This document shows positions 20,950 to 32,882 of a DNA stretch of 64,000 nt, in pieces (within the stretch, counting starts at the first letter, position 1; the number at the start of each line of letters is the position of its first letter). Position numbers and translations under genes: made by a program. The stretch comes from Diphasiastrum complanatum (Eukaryota; Streptophyta; Lycopodiopsida; Lycopodiales; Lycopodiaceae). Where the stretch lies: assembly GCA_029204225.1 (NCBI GenBank), contig CM055106.1, forward strand, positions 44,771,313 to 44,835,312, given 5' to 3'. The notes beneath the pieces were generated by a model. It ran no database searches. It saw only the letters and a program-made list of their open reading frames with translations, and had not been told where the DNA came from.

Positions 20950-21911
20950 ACACAAGCATTGGGAAACCAGTCTCCTTCAACCGGCCTCTTGCCATACTTC
21001 TACGCCCATTCTCATGCCTACCGTTCACACCATCTACCGATGTCACCACCTCCACCCTACCTTCCATCTGTTTGTTTATCATCATTTCACCGTTCTTCTG
21101 AGAAATCTCCAGTTTTTTATAGTCTTACCGAAGCAGCTGATAGATTGTTGCAAATGTCCTGTGGAGACCAAATACCACCTACAATGGTTGTTCAGCTAAA
21201 AGAAGATCTTGAAGAGGTAGACGAAACAACTAGAAGACATAATAAATTAAGCAAAGAAGCTGAGGAGAAAAGGACAAAACTTAAGCAACAGATGAGTCAG
21301 ATCAGTCATGATTAAAAGAAACTCTCTGGAGCAATGATAGTTGAATCCCCTCCTATGAAACCCAAAGAGATCCAAAAGTAACGGATCAAAAGAAAGAGCT
21401 GTAGAAAAATAAATATGAAGACAACTGTGAATCTGCAAAATAAAGTGAGCTCCTCACCCAGCAAGTGGTGGTCAAAGCTCAACATTGCAAGGGCCCAAGG
21501 CTGCAACTGTAGAACTATCAGTTCCTTCACCCTGCCACCAGCCTTCATCATGTTTCCTTACCGTTACCAAACCATCCATCCAAAACTATTCCTACCACCA
21601 AATTTTTGATGATGAGTCCATCCCCTTGAGACTGATAATCAAAGTTTGTGCAACCTGTAGATCAAAGGTTTTCCTTAAGACTGGGACTTCGACTGAGCGA
21701 AGAACTACGGAAACGCCTAGAAGCAAAATGGAGGATACAGACCTCCCAAAAGTTAGTGTCTGCCAAGAAACCAAAGATGAAACCATCAATGGCAGATACA
21801 AGTGATAAAAGAGAAGACACATGGGAAGCACTTAGGCATGCAAGTTTTGAAGTTGCTGGGAGGTCTCCAATTTTGAGAATGTCAACCACCTATAACAATA
21901 TGACATTCTAG
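20950..21911 (+). pseudogene. Unidentified coding-like remnants with coiled-coil segment
   Basis: The frame at 20959-21315 has a His/Pro-rich start (MSPPPPYLPS) and then a charged helical stretch (MVVQLKEDLEEVDETTRRHN, SKEAEEKRTKLKQQM) that would form a coiled coil. Downstream frames (21485-21805, 21648-21911) include LRLSEELRKRLEAKW and DTWEALRHASFEVAGRSP. Pieces shift frame and contain stops. I do not recognise the protein; a decayed Gag or a host gene fragment are both possible. Confidence 0.3.
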
Positions 21912-24612
21912 TTACATTGCAGCAGATTGCAGAAGGCAGTCTTTGATATAGACTGGCAACAATAAGCACTTGGTTTTATGCAAGCGAACGAGGATCTACG
22001 CTTTTTCAAGTGACGATCAAAGATGCCAATGCGAAAACGGAATGACATCGTCCAATATGAGTTGCAGTGGGTCCTGCAACACATTAGGGGTGGGATGATG
22101 TTGGCTAATTCTAACGAATCCCCAAGATACTCGGACCAAGCAACTCAAGAGCACCTGTCACCTTAGACCGAGGAGGTGTTTGAGAAGACGAGACTAACGA
22201 AGACTGAGAGCCGAGAAATGCTGGTAAGGAATGACAAGCAAGAACGGTGCAAGCCTCATGGTGAATCCCGAAAGATGGATTGACCATGTAGGAACTAGTA
22301 TTTATAGGCAAATGTAATAATTGCAAGTAGACCCCTCTTAAAGAAAGTAGAGTGAGCCACCTTTTGATGATGACCTCTAATGGAGAGCATTATTCCTCTT
22401 GTAATTTGTGAAATGTGGAAATTCCACTAGGATGCCACCTAAGGAGCTCTCTTCCTTATTTAAGAGACTCCCTCTTTGTGAAGAGGATCTTTTTGTTTAC
22501 TGTACCTACTCCATGCTGAAATGAGAAGAGCCTTCACGAGTTTGGTGCATCCATTGAGCTCCTTGATCATGCTTGTTTCTTGAGTAATGCATTTATGATC
22601 TTGCCCTTCCCTCCTTCGTGTGTGGTTGTGGATTGTAGAGTGGATTAGATTTGCTGCTTTCCTAGAGTGGATTAGTTTTATTTTCTTGTTTGTGGATTAA
22701 TGTAGGAGCCAACATTCAGGTAAATTAAATAGGCTAGAAATGTGGTGCAAATCTTGCATATCCTCCAACATTCTAGCTCTTGATGTTCTTGGGATGTCCA
22801 ATAATCAAAAGGCTGGTTGGTTTCTTGATTCTTGGACTTCTAAAATATTGTAGATTAATTCTTGTTTCAGTTTTGTGGATTAATACAAGTGTAGCTCAGT
22901 TTAAGTAAAGTGTAGGATCTGATTCAATTCATTTTTAGAGTAGGTAGCTATAGAATCTATTGAATATTCATTTGGGCTGCATGCTGATCTGTAAATGAAT
23001 GTTCATGGCTTGCATCTCTGTTTGAATGTGAGTGTTTTTAAGAGAGAACGACCCTGAATTGTCCTCTGACAAACAGGACATTAATACTACAACGTTGATC
23101 TATTCCCTTGTGCCTGATGTTGGGCTTTGAACAAGAACGAATAACTTAAGCAAGAGCCCACTGGCTCTGTTGACAAGCAGAAGAAGAAGTAAGCAAAAGT
23201 TTTATAACCAACAGATCCTCTGAGCAGGGGATCTGTCAACAAGAGTTGACATCAGAGGGCCCTGATGAATTTGAGAGAAAGGACATGTGACGACATATTT
23301 TAGTCACATGATAGTTTTTTAAGTTTTTATTTCTCTAAAACTTTGATTTCATATACTTGATTTTTTGAAGTAATGTACAGTTTTAGTATTTTGAAAGTTT
23401 AAGTGTAAAATCGATTTGGGTCAGATTTCCATAATTTTTAGACTCGATCCAGGGTTGGAAAATTATCCGAATCCAAGAATAGTAGTTACAACAGTTATGA
23501 TAGTTAAACGGTTATTCACAGTCGCGAGACTATAAAGAGTCGTAGTACCTCATGGTCTTAATAAGAATAGTTTTGTGGAACAATACTTTGGTGCATATGT
23601 TTATGAGTGAATTGTTGATATTTACTCTATGAGAGAATGAATGTATTTGCTACTCACTTTCCAAAGTATACATGGTTTATGTAGCTCTGCTCTAAATAAA
23701 TGATGAATGTTTTGTAAAGACAGATTGATAATACATTGATACAGTTTGAGTCCGAACCTTGTTGAAGCATTCAGGTGATTAATTTATCTTATTATCATTG
23801 TGAAATCGGGTATTTTCTGAGAGACAAAATGAGAGGGGATGTAGATTCTCCGAGTCATTTTGGAGGGAATGCTTAACTGTCGAGTCATAAATGCATATTA
23901 CATGATGAGAATTCTATGATTTAGTCAGGCTGTAGTTGACTGTTTGGTCACTCAAACCATCAATGGCCATGCAAAGCTTTTGCATGGGAGAGAACTGGTA
24001 TGAATAATCTATCAGAAATTGGTGAAATCATTGTTTAATATTGAAAGGGCAGTAGTGGTTGCCTGAAACAAATATCTTTTGATACTTATCTTTTATACAG
24101 AATGGCAATTTTTATGAGTATAATGTCATTAATTCTCTCTATTCAAGGAATGACATCTTATATACTGCATTAAATACCTTAAAACGTAATTCGGCGACAA
24201 CACTCATCTATATTGAAGAGGTGAGAAAAGAACATAAAGCATATAATACAAGCAATGACTAAATGGAATGGCAAATCTTTTCATGGTACATTGGAGATCA
24301 TAGAGAAATATAAAGGATTGCGTACTTTGTCTTGTATTGCACTCGTGCAATGCAAGAATTTGATTGCTTATGAAACCGGGTTCAACAAACTCAATCTCAT
24401 AATAGAAAAAAACAAAATCGATTCCATGGATGCCTTAATGTGCATTTTAATTGAATAAAGTGATGATCTTGATTTGTTGGACTTCTCAAGTGCTACTAGC
24501 TCTTGGATGAGGTTGGCTAAATATAGACACATTTTTACAAACTCAAATGATAAGTTGATGTAGCATTTGTTATCTACATTTTGGTGACTTTTGAATTCAT
24601 ATACATTTTTAT
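21912..24612. other. No recognisable gene
   Basis: About 2.7 kb without a motif I can name. A 67-codon frame at 24255-24458 (GTLEIIEKYKGLRTLSC) followed by more coding-like sequence is the only hint of protein and remains unidentified. Confidence 0.4.
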
Positions 24613-24733
24613 GCTGCTAAACTAGATCTTATTTTCTAATGACTAGTTTCTGATAGATTGTTTAACAAGCATACAATCACCTTGTGGATCATTCAAAGAT
24701 CCATTTATGGTCCTTAGTACTGTACTTTTCACA
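24613..24733 (+). repeat. Remnant of the 5' LTR of Copia element 3
   Basis: Matches 29883-30003 from gctgctaaactagatctt to the end actgtacttttcaca. To the left the match stops abruptly, so about 570 bp of the LTR are missing. Confidence 0.9.
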
Positions 24734-24749
24734 TGGTATTAGAGCCAAG
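24734..24749 (+). promoter_or_regulatory. Primer-binding site of Copia element 3
   Basis: TGGTATTAGAGCCAAG directly follows the LTR end; it is an initiator-Met tRNA complement with one C-to-T change. Confidence 0.9.
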
Positions 24750-25362
24750 TACAAGGCCATTGATTTGTGTTTGAATCTAATCCAGTTTTAGCAGGTTTTG
24801 GTGCAAAAAGCTAGTATTGGAAGGGCGAGCTGGTATCCAGGTTTTGGTGAGGGAATTTGATCCCAAACTTTTTCAGGATCAAAATCCGTATTGTTCACAC
24901 GTGTGGGCATCTCTGAACCAGCATTTAATAACCCATATTCATTGGATAATAGAAAATTCATCTGGTGTCAGTTTGATGTAATTTTTGGTGCAAATTCTAG
25001 GATAAGCTACCAAGATCACTTGCCATTGATTAGTTTTGAATTTGTTTCATGAAAACTAATTAATCTAGGCTGATTTCAGACCTTCTTAAAGTGGAAACCA
25101 GGTCTTGAAAGTACAAAGTGAATGAGAGAGATAGAGTCAGTTTTTGTCCAAGAATAGCCAAAATTGGCAAGATTTGCTTGAGAGTAGTTTTCATCTCATC
25201 TTATCTTCATTCCAGCTTTGCGAGGGAGTGATAGAACTGTGATTAAAAATCCATTTTTTGGATTAGAAGTCAACATTTGAGTGAGACACTGCAAGTTAGA
25301 AACCTTTGTGAGTTTCAGGTTCAAACAAATCTATATCTTGTGTGTAGAATCTTGCTAGTAAG

Positions 25363-28300
25363 ATGGGATCAGTGGGAGCCTACCTTCTAGAAGCTAGTGA
25401 GAGGTTAATTTCTACCAATTATGATATTTGGAAAGTGAGGATGGAGTCACTAATGGTGCTTCAGGATCTTTATGAGTTTCTAATAGATGATGAAGATGAA
25501 CCTCTAGGTGCACAGGAATTAGTGAGATACAAGAAGAGGTCTAGGCTTGCACTTCACTGTATTAAGATGAATGTAAGCAATGATCTTTTAAGGGAAGCAT
25601 CATCATGTAAGAGTGCTTAAGAGACTTGGGAATCTTTAAAATCTATCTATGAGTCTAGTAACACTTCGAGGGTTCTCATGCTTAGGAATCAGATTCTACA
25701 AAGCATGAAGAGGAGTGATGAGAGTGCACAGGACTATGTGCTAAGAATCAAGTCTCTCAATAGGGAGTTAGCTTCCATTGGAGAGAAGATTCAAGATAGT
25801 GAGCTTGTTCAGATTGTCCTCAATGGTCTAGGGAGTGGCTTTACAAATTTGGTCCAAAGCTTTGCAATCCAAGACACTTTACCTACTATAGAAAAGCTAC
25901 ATAGTGTATTAGTGGCTAAAGAGTGTAGGATGATGCATACCAATGCAAGAATGAATGTTATTTCTCTGCAGGATGGTGATGAAAAAGCTAATTTCTCATT
26001 CAAAGGCAAGAAGAAGACCAATGGCAAGAAGAAGCACTTCAAGGAGACCAAGGAGGAGGATGAGGCTTCAAGCTCAAAGGGCAAGATCAAAGACAAGTCC
26101 AAGTACAGATGTTTTTTCTGTGGAAAGAAAGGACATTTTGCATCAGAATGTCTCAAGAAGAAGAAGGCACAAGAGAGCAAACAAAGCAACATTGCACATC
26201 ACGAGGAGGAGGAGGATGAAGAGTCATCCTTGATGGTTTCCAACAAACCACCATCATCCAAGAGCAACACCAATGATTCTTGGTGGATTGATAGTGGGGC
26301 TAGTTCCCACATGACATATCAAAAGGACATATTCTCCACTTTACTTTCTTACAATGATTTACATAGATCAATCTATACTACAAGTAGTCAAGAATGTAAG
26401 ATAAGTGGAATAGGAACAATTCACTTGTATGTGGGATCATCCAAAAAGATGAATCTTGATAATGTTTTTTATGTTCCTAAGTTAACCAAGAATTTGCTTA
26501 GTGTTGGCCAGTTAATGGATAATGGCCTAGATGTACAATTTAAGCATGGAGTTTGTTCCATCCTTAGAAATGATGAATGTATAGCCAAAGGCTTTAAGCA
26601 AGGTAGATTGTTTAAGCTTGATGCTAATGTTGCAGTGGAGAGTGTTAACTTGGCAAAGGTGGAGTTATCAAAGGTGGAACGGTGGCACAAAAGGTTGAGC
26701 CACCCCAACTACAAAGCCATGGAATCTATGGTTGCAAAGGAGCTTGTAGTTGGACTCCCCAAGCATTTGTCAAAGTGTGGGAAGAGATGTGAAAGCAGCC
26801 TCTCAAAGGCTCACAAACTACCCTTCTCAAGATCTACATCAAGACCAAACTCTCCTCTTGAACTCATCCATTCGGATGTTCATAGTTTCTCACATGAGCC
26901 TAATGGTGGTGCCAAGTACTATGTAATCTTCATTGATGACTATTCTAGATTTTGTTGGATGTACCTCTTGTCTAGCAAATCAATGGTGTTTGATTCTTTT
27001 GTAAAGTTCAAGACTTTGGTAGAAAATCAACTTAGTACCAAGATTAAGGTATTAAGGAGTGATAATGGAGGTGAATATATTTCCAATAAGTTGACTGACT
27101 TTTGTAGTTCTAATGGCATAGAGAGGGAGTTGTCATGTCCATACACCCCTCAACAAAATGGAGTGAGTGAGAGAAGAAATAGATCTCTTTGTGAGTGTGC
27201 TAAGGCCTTAAGGCTAGATGCTTATCTATCCAAACCATTTTGGGGTGAAGCAATAACTTGTGCTAACTACTTGTAAGAAATCACACCATTTGAAGCTCTA
27301 TTTGGAGAGAAGCCCAATCTCAAGGATCTCAAAGTTTTTGGATCCACTTGCTATATACACCAATCCTTGGATAAGAGAAAGAAGGATGATGCAACATCCA
27401 TCAAAGGCATCTTTGTGGGATATGGTGAGAATAGCAAGGGTTATAGAGTCTTCAATCCCATCACTAGCAAGGTGATAGTGAGTAGGGATGTTATTTTTTA
27501 TGAAGGACATGCTTGTGATTTGGATGATAATGCTACTAATCATCTTGATGCCAAGGATCATGCTAGGATGGAGGAGGAGCTTCCAAGTGAAGAAGAACTT
27601 GAAGATCCACCTCAAGATGCAAGAACTCCAAGAACTCCATGAAGATCTACAAGGGCAAGATCTGAGCCATTGAGGCTCACCTATGATGGTCAAGGTGATC
27701 AAAGGGAAGGCTCATCATCTTTCACATCTTACACCTTTCTTACTTCAATGTTAGATGAGCCAACATGCTTTGAAGATGCTTGTAAGTCTAAAAGTTGGAT
27801 GGATGCTATGCAAGTAGAGTATGATGCTCTTATTGAGAATCATACTTGGGATCTTGTGGATCTTCCTCAAGGGAATAAACCTCTTGATTGCAAGTGGGTA
27901 TTTAGATTGAAGTATAATCAAGATGGATCAATAAGAAAGCATAAATCTAGGCTTGTTGCCAAAGGTTTTTCACAAACCAAAGGCATTGATTATGAACTTT
28001 TGCTCCTATGGCTAAGCTTGTTACTATCAGGTTGATCATTAGTCTTGCTACAACCTTCAATTGGGAGCTATTCCAACTTGACTTCACAAATGCATTCCTC
28101 AATGGTTATTTGGAGGAAGAGATCTACACGAGGCAACCCGAGGGATTCATCAAGGCAAAGCATGAAGGAAAGGTGTGCTTTTTGAAGAAGAGCCTTTATG
28201 GGCTCAAGCAAGCACCTAGAGCATGGTACTCTAGGCTAAACTCTTTTCTCATTTCCATCAATTTTGTAATGAGTGCCTATGATCCATCATTGTATATAAG

Positions 28301-29351
28301 TTTTCATGATGGCATGATCATTATTCTTGTTTTGTATGTAGATGACATTATCTTGAGCGGTAATGATCTAGATGGAATTAGAGATGTAAAAATTGCTTTA
28401 GCAAAAGAGTTTAAGATGGTAGATCTCGGCCTATTAAGCTTCATTCTTGGAATAGAGGTTATTAGAGGATGTGATTTTAGCTTCATTTGTCAATCTAAAT
28501 ATGCTACATCCATCCTAGATAGATTTGGAATGAAGAATTGTAGAGGCATTGAGACACCAATGGAGAAACATGTAAAAGCATCTATTGGTTGTGATGAAGC
28601 ATCCTTTGAGGACATCACATTATATAGAAGGCTTATTGGCTCCTTGATCTGTTTAGCTATAAGTAGACCTGATCTTAGTTATAGTGTTGGAAAGTTCAGC
28701 CAATTCATGCAAAATCCTCTAGTTTCACATTGGAAGATGGCCAAAAGAGTTCTTAGATATATTTCATCCACTTAGAATTTTGGTATTTTGTATAGAGGAA
28801 CTAATCTTGGCTTAAGAGCCTATAGTGACTCGGATTTTGCAGGTGACAAAGTGGATAGAAGATCAACAAGTGCCTTTGCCACCTTTCTATGTGATGGAGT
28901 AGTATCATGGCTTTCCAGAAAGCAAGATACCATCTTCCTATCTTCCACAAAATCCGAATACAAGGCCTTCACATCAACATGCAAGGAGGTCTTGTGGCTC
29001 AAAAGGCTATTGGTGGAGCTTCATGTCATGGAGGAGGAGATCCCTATCATCTATTGTGACAACCAATCAGCCCAATCACTTGCAACTAATCCTACATTCC
29101 ATGCAAGAAGCAAACACATCGAAATTGCTCATCATTTCGTGAGGGAAAAAGTGCAAGCTAAAGAGATCAAGCTCCAACACGTGCCATCATCAAGTTGCTT
29201 GGCTGATTTGTTTACTAAATCTTTACCTAAAGATTCATTTGTCAAGCTTAGATCTTCAATTGGAGTTATTGATAAAAGCATTGTGATCTCCAAGGCTAGA
29301 TTTGAGGAGGAGTGTGAAAAATTGCCTACATTGGCAAATCTAGCCATGTAG
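25363..29351 (+). pseudogene. Copia element 3 gag-pol, broken by four stops and a frameshift
   Basis: Gag begins at 25363 (ASERL, WKVRMESLMVLQDLYEFL) with zinc knuckle CFFCGKKGHFASEC. Protease WWIDSGAS, integrase (HSDVHS, LRSDNGGEY, GVSERRN), RT (MAKLVTIRLIISLA, DFTNAFLNG, YVDDIILSG) and RNase H (SDSDFAGD, CDNQSAQ, FHARSKHIEIAHHFV) follow in order. Breaks: TAA at 25618, TAA at 27274 with loss of about ten codons just after the integrase core, TGA at 27640, a small deletion causing a frameshift near 27994, and TAG at 28773. The integrase zinc finger has CGKRCESSLSKAH, one residue short and lacking a Cys. The final frame runs through the purine tract and into the LTR before stopping at 29351. 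It is a non-functional relative (family 3) of the intact copies. Confidence 0.92.
29304..29312 (+). promoter_or_regulatory. Polypurine tract of Copia element 3
   Basis: GAGGAGGAG directly precedes the TGTGAAAA start of the 3' LTR. Confidence 0.8.
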
Positions 29352-30003
29352 AATATTGTACATTTTGTCAATATTGTTTGTTGGTTACTTGAATGGCCAA
29401 AGTGCCACTTGTACACACACACCTAAAGTAGGTTACCACGAGTCACGAGGAGTGGTTGTGTCCATTTGGTAGTGATTCCTACTTTGTAGGATCTAGACCA
29501 TGATTTATGATGAGATTTCTACCTACCATGCACCTACCAAGCATGACTCTTGGATCTAGGCTAGGGTTTTCACATTAGGGCAAGAAAGTGGAGTCTACTT
29601 CCTTATTACATGCTGGATTTTCACCTAACTTAGCAAAGGAAGTGTGTTTTACTATGTATTCTCATTCTCCATAGTGAGAAGATAGAAACTTTTTGGAGCC
29701 TCAAGGAGAAACTCGAGTTTCCTCTCATTGTATGGTGATTACTCCTGATTTCCAATGAAACCCAGCTTTGGCACTTTGTAAACACTGTCTACAGGCCGTA
29801 CTACAGCCTTATTTCCACACGTGTGGAGTTGGATTACACTAATTGATCAATGCTTTGATTGTCTCTACTTGTTTTCTATCAAGCTGCTAAACTAGATCTT
29901 GTTCTCTGATGACTAGTTTCTGATAGATTGTTTATCAAGCATACAATCACCTTGTGGATCATTCAAAGAACCATTTATGGTCCTTAGTACTGTACTTTTC
30001 ACA
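29313..30003 (+). repeat. 3' LTR of Copia element 3
   Basis: 691 bp from TGTGAAAAATTGCC to ACTTTTCACA. It contains the palindrome CACACGTGTG at 29816-29825. Its first bases resemble the LTR starts of the other Copia families here. Confidence 0.9.
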
Positions 30004-31125
30004 ATTTACAATTCATTTGTTGATATATTTGTTATATCATGTATGTAAAAGTTTGCTCTATTTGGCAATAGATAAATTTATGATTGTATGTTGAGGTCAT
30101 TAATGTAAAGAACTTACTCATTGACATCAAGCAGAAGTACGAGCCATAGGTAGTTGAATTTACACATGACGTGTCCACATTTTATGTACCTTTTCGACAA
30201 TTTTTCAAATTTGCAACACATTCAACCTCAGAAGCACTGCAAAAGTTTTAGTATTGGTGAAGAATGTGGCAAAGGCTACCAAATGGTAAAGTATGTTGGA
30301 GTCAAAACAAATAGATGTGTAGCTGAGGTGAACTATGACAAGTTTTCTGTTGCTTCCAGCTACTTGGAGGTGGAACAATGGACATCGATATTTTGGGTTA
30401 TGTACATTGTACACATTGCAAGGGCACCTTGAGACTTGTGTTACAAATAATAGATAGAGTCAAAGACTTTAGTTGACTAGTAGTTGTGCAGGTCAAGCTC
30501 AATGGTGATTCAAAGAGGCATTGTTAAAGAAGTGTTCATCTTATTTATTATGGATATATGATAGGAGATGACAAATGCTCTATAGCAGCCACTAGTCTTT
30601 GCACTGTTGGTGCTTCAGTATTTGTGTTTTGGCATAATTGTTCAAAATAGTGACATTCGAGAAAATTTGTATTTTAGGAATTGTCCATGTTATTTAGTAT
30701 GGAAATATGATAGGAGATGACATATACTCGACGAGCCTTTGCATTGATATTGCTTTCAATCCTTGTGTTTTGGGATAAGTATTAAAAAATAATTACATTC
30801 AATGAAATGTTTTGAGTGGATAAGTGTTCAAAGATAATGACATTCAACGAAATGTTTTGAGTCTATTGTAATAAAAACAAATCATATCAAATGAATATAG
30901 TTCAAATGGTAAGGTTCCATTTGAGGTCTTGCTTTTGATTGGAGGACACAAAAAAAATTAGTGCACAAAATAAATTGACACGCAAATATTTTTCACAATT
31001 TTGTTGCTTGCAGATTTTTTTTTAAAAGGATTTTTTAGATTATCTTTTGATAATTGTATGATTTATGAGGGTATGTTATATAAATTTTATGATTTTGTCG
31101 GCATTAATTTTAAAAAAAAAATCGA
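30004..31125. repeat. Mostly unannotated; local tandem duplications at about 30534-30880
   Basis: Two diverged units of about 140-150 bp start near 30534 and 30681 and share atgataggagatgaca. A shorter motif (gacattcaacgaaatgttttgagt) then recurs near 30798 and 30838. No gene is recognisable; a 92-codon frame at 30154-30432 has no known motif. Confidence 0.6.
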
Positions 31126-31155
31126 TACATAAACCTAGGTATCTAAAAATGTAGG

Positions 31156-31211
<56 letters not shown>

Positions 31212-31357
31212 ATTTTGTGCATACGTCTTTGTTGAACTTGGGATAGAATGATGCACAAGTCTACATCCCAAGTTCTACTACACTACAACCAAAACTTTTG
31301 ATCTAGTTGTTGATGTGAAACCTAGGTATCTAAAAATGTAGGATAACTCCAAAGGAA

Positions 31358-31408
<51 letters not shown>

Positions 31409-31440
31409 ACTACAACCAAAACTTTTGATCTAGTTGTTGA
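31126..31440. repeat. Tandem duplication carrying (GA)n in each copy
   Basis: aacctaggtatctaaaaatg precedes a (GA)n tract in both copies (31158-31209 and about 31356-31407). The phrase actacaaccaaaacttttga follows each. The period is about 190-200 bp. Confidence 0.85.
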
Positions 31441-32092
31441 TGTGATTGCCAAGAGACCATGAGTCAAAATATGTATATGTACATCAACCTTCAAAGCAAA
31501 GAAATTACAGAATACTAAACTCAGAGCAAGTGAATCATAAACGATTGCTGCTGAAATGATCAACCCTTTGACGAAATTGGATCCCGGGACTCTTGACCCT
31601 TGACTCTGACTCTTGAGTCTTGAGCATAAGCCCGATGCCCTGGGATGGCGCATCAAGCTTCAATCCAGTCATTCCAGTCTCCCTGTGTGTCTCTTGCGGT
31701 GCCGGTGCTGAAGCTGCGTGCGTAAGCAGATAGAGAGCAACAGATGCTCCGTGTAGATAATCCAATAAAACATGTCGGCCGTATGTATAGTCAAAGAAAA
31801 GATATATTATTAATATTGTCACAATTATTAATATTCTAAGCCCTGGCCGCTACATGGCATCGTTTGCCGCACGGACAAGGCTCTCAGTCAGTAGTAGACT
31901 CAGTACTTTTTGTTATGTTGAAGACATGCCCGGGTAAACTAATGGGTGGGCATTGGGCGCCGTTCGCTATGTATTGGAATTTGGAACTTGGAAGGCAGGA
32001 AGACAATGTCGGTGGGCAGATTGCTCAGTTTTTTTATCATTATTCCGAGGTCATCTTCAGGGTAAAGCTATCTTCAGGAAATGACTGCAGAC
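31441..32092. other. No recognisable gene
   Basis: No conserved motif seen on either strand. Confidence 0.45.
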
Positions 32093-32374
32093 TAAAGTCA
32101 TCTTCAAGAAAACAGAATTTCCATGTAAATTTAGAAGCAGATTTCTTTGAGAGCTTTTCTTACCACAGCTCTCATGTGGCAGCCAATAAAAGGTTGATAC
32201 ATAGCACATGAAAGAGTTGATTTTGTTGCTTGTAATGCCAAGTGCTCACCTTTCCTTTGTATTTTGGAGGGATCTCCCCAACACAATGTTCATGTGAATT
32301 TTAGAACCAAAATTTTAGGTGATCATTCTTCCATAATCAACCAATTAAATATTGACACATAGCACATGAGCATT

Positions 32375-32536
32375 TCAGTGGAATGTGCATGTTGACAGCC
32401 AATGAGGGGCTGCCACATAGCACATGCACATTCCACCGGAAACTGGACAGCCAATGAGGGGCTGCCACATTCCGGTGGAATGTGTGTGTGCTATGTGGCA
32501 GCCCCTAATTGGCTGTCCACATGCACATTCCACCGT
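32375..32536. repeat. Nested palindrome, about 65-bp arms
   Basis: The arm at 32375-32440 (ggaatgtgcatgt, gacagccaatgaggggctgc, cacattccaccgga) pairs with 32471-32536. The 30-base loop holds another partial copy of the arm. Each arm itself starts and ends with complementary sequence (gtggaatgtgc/gcacattccac), so it can fold in more than one way. Confidence 0.85.
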
Positions 32537-32574
32537 AAGAAAATTTGCAATATAAAAGCGAAAAAAGAAAAAAG

Positions 32575-32765
32575 TGTCCACGCGTGCGGCCGTACGACCA
32601 TACGGCCCGAAAAAAAAAAAACTTACCTTCTCACATTGGCATTACGTAGGGGAAGGCCCGAAGCCCTCGGGCCTTCCTTGCTGGTCAGGGCCTGCCCTCG
32701 GGCTCCCGCCCTCAGGCAAGGGCCCTCCCAGCAAGGAAGGCCCTCAGACAGGGCCTCCCCCCCAC
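32575..32765. other. GC-rich palindromic block
   Basis: It contains GGCCGTACGACCATACGGCC, then gggccttccttgctgg paired with ccagcaaggaaggccc, and other ggccctc-type repeats. The composition contrasts sharply with the AT-rich surroundings. A long plus-strand frame across it (32402-32818) is a by-product of the composition. Confidence 0.75.
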
Positions 32766-32882
32766 TTGAAGATTTTCATGTGCTTTGTTTGGATGCTACA
32801 TTAGAGTTGTGGTGGTAAGCAAGGTGACAAAAAAATTTGCTTCTAAATTTACATGAAAATTCTGCTTTATGAAGATGACTTC

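Larger units (their letters stand above)
24613..30003 (+). mobile_element. Copia element 3, 5' LTR truncated, decayed
   Basis: A plus-strand Copia element from the last 121 bp of its 5' LTR to a complete 3' LTR. The 121-bp 5' remnant (24613-24733) and the matching end of the 3' LTR (29883-30003) align without gaps and show about five differences, so this insertion is clearly older than the two intact Copia copies. Because the left end is lost, no target duplication can be tested. Confidence 0.9.
32093..32882. mobile_element. Foldback-type inverted-repeat element with GC-rich centre
   Basis: The left arm at about 32093-32205 (gtcatcttcaag... to tgtaaatttagaagca... and on through ttaccaca, ctctcatgtggcagcc) matches the reverse complement of about 32770-32882, so the outer arms are roughly 110 bp and imperfect. 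Between them lie a nested palindrome (32375-32536) and a strongly GC-rich block (about 32575-32765). No transposase frame is seen. A non-autonomous DNA transposon (MITE or foldback) is the best fit; target duplications were not identified. Confidence 0.65.

Noticed and set aside
32402-32818. A 138-codon ORF across the inverted-repeat element
   Set aside because: Open because of high GC content; it spans both palindromes and has no domain.
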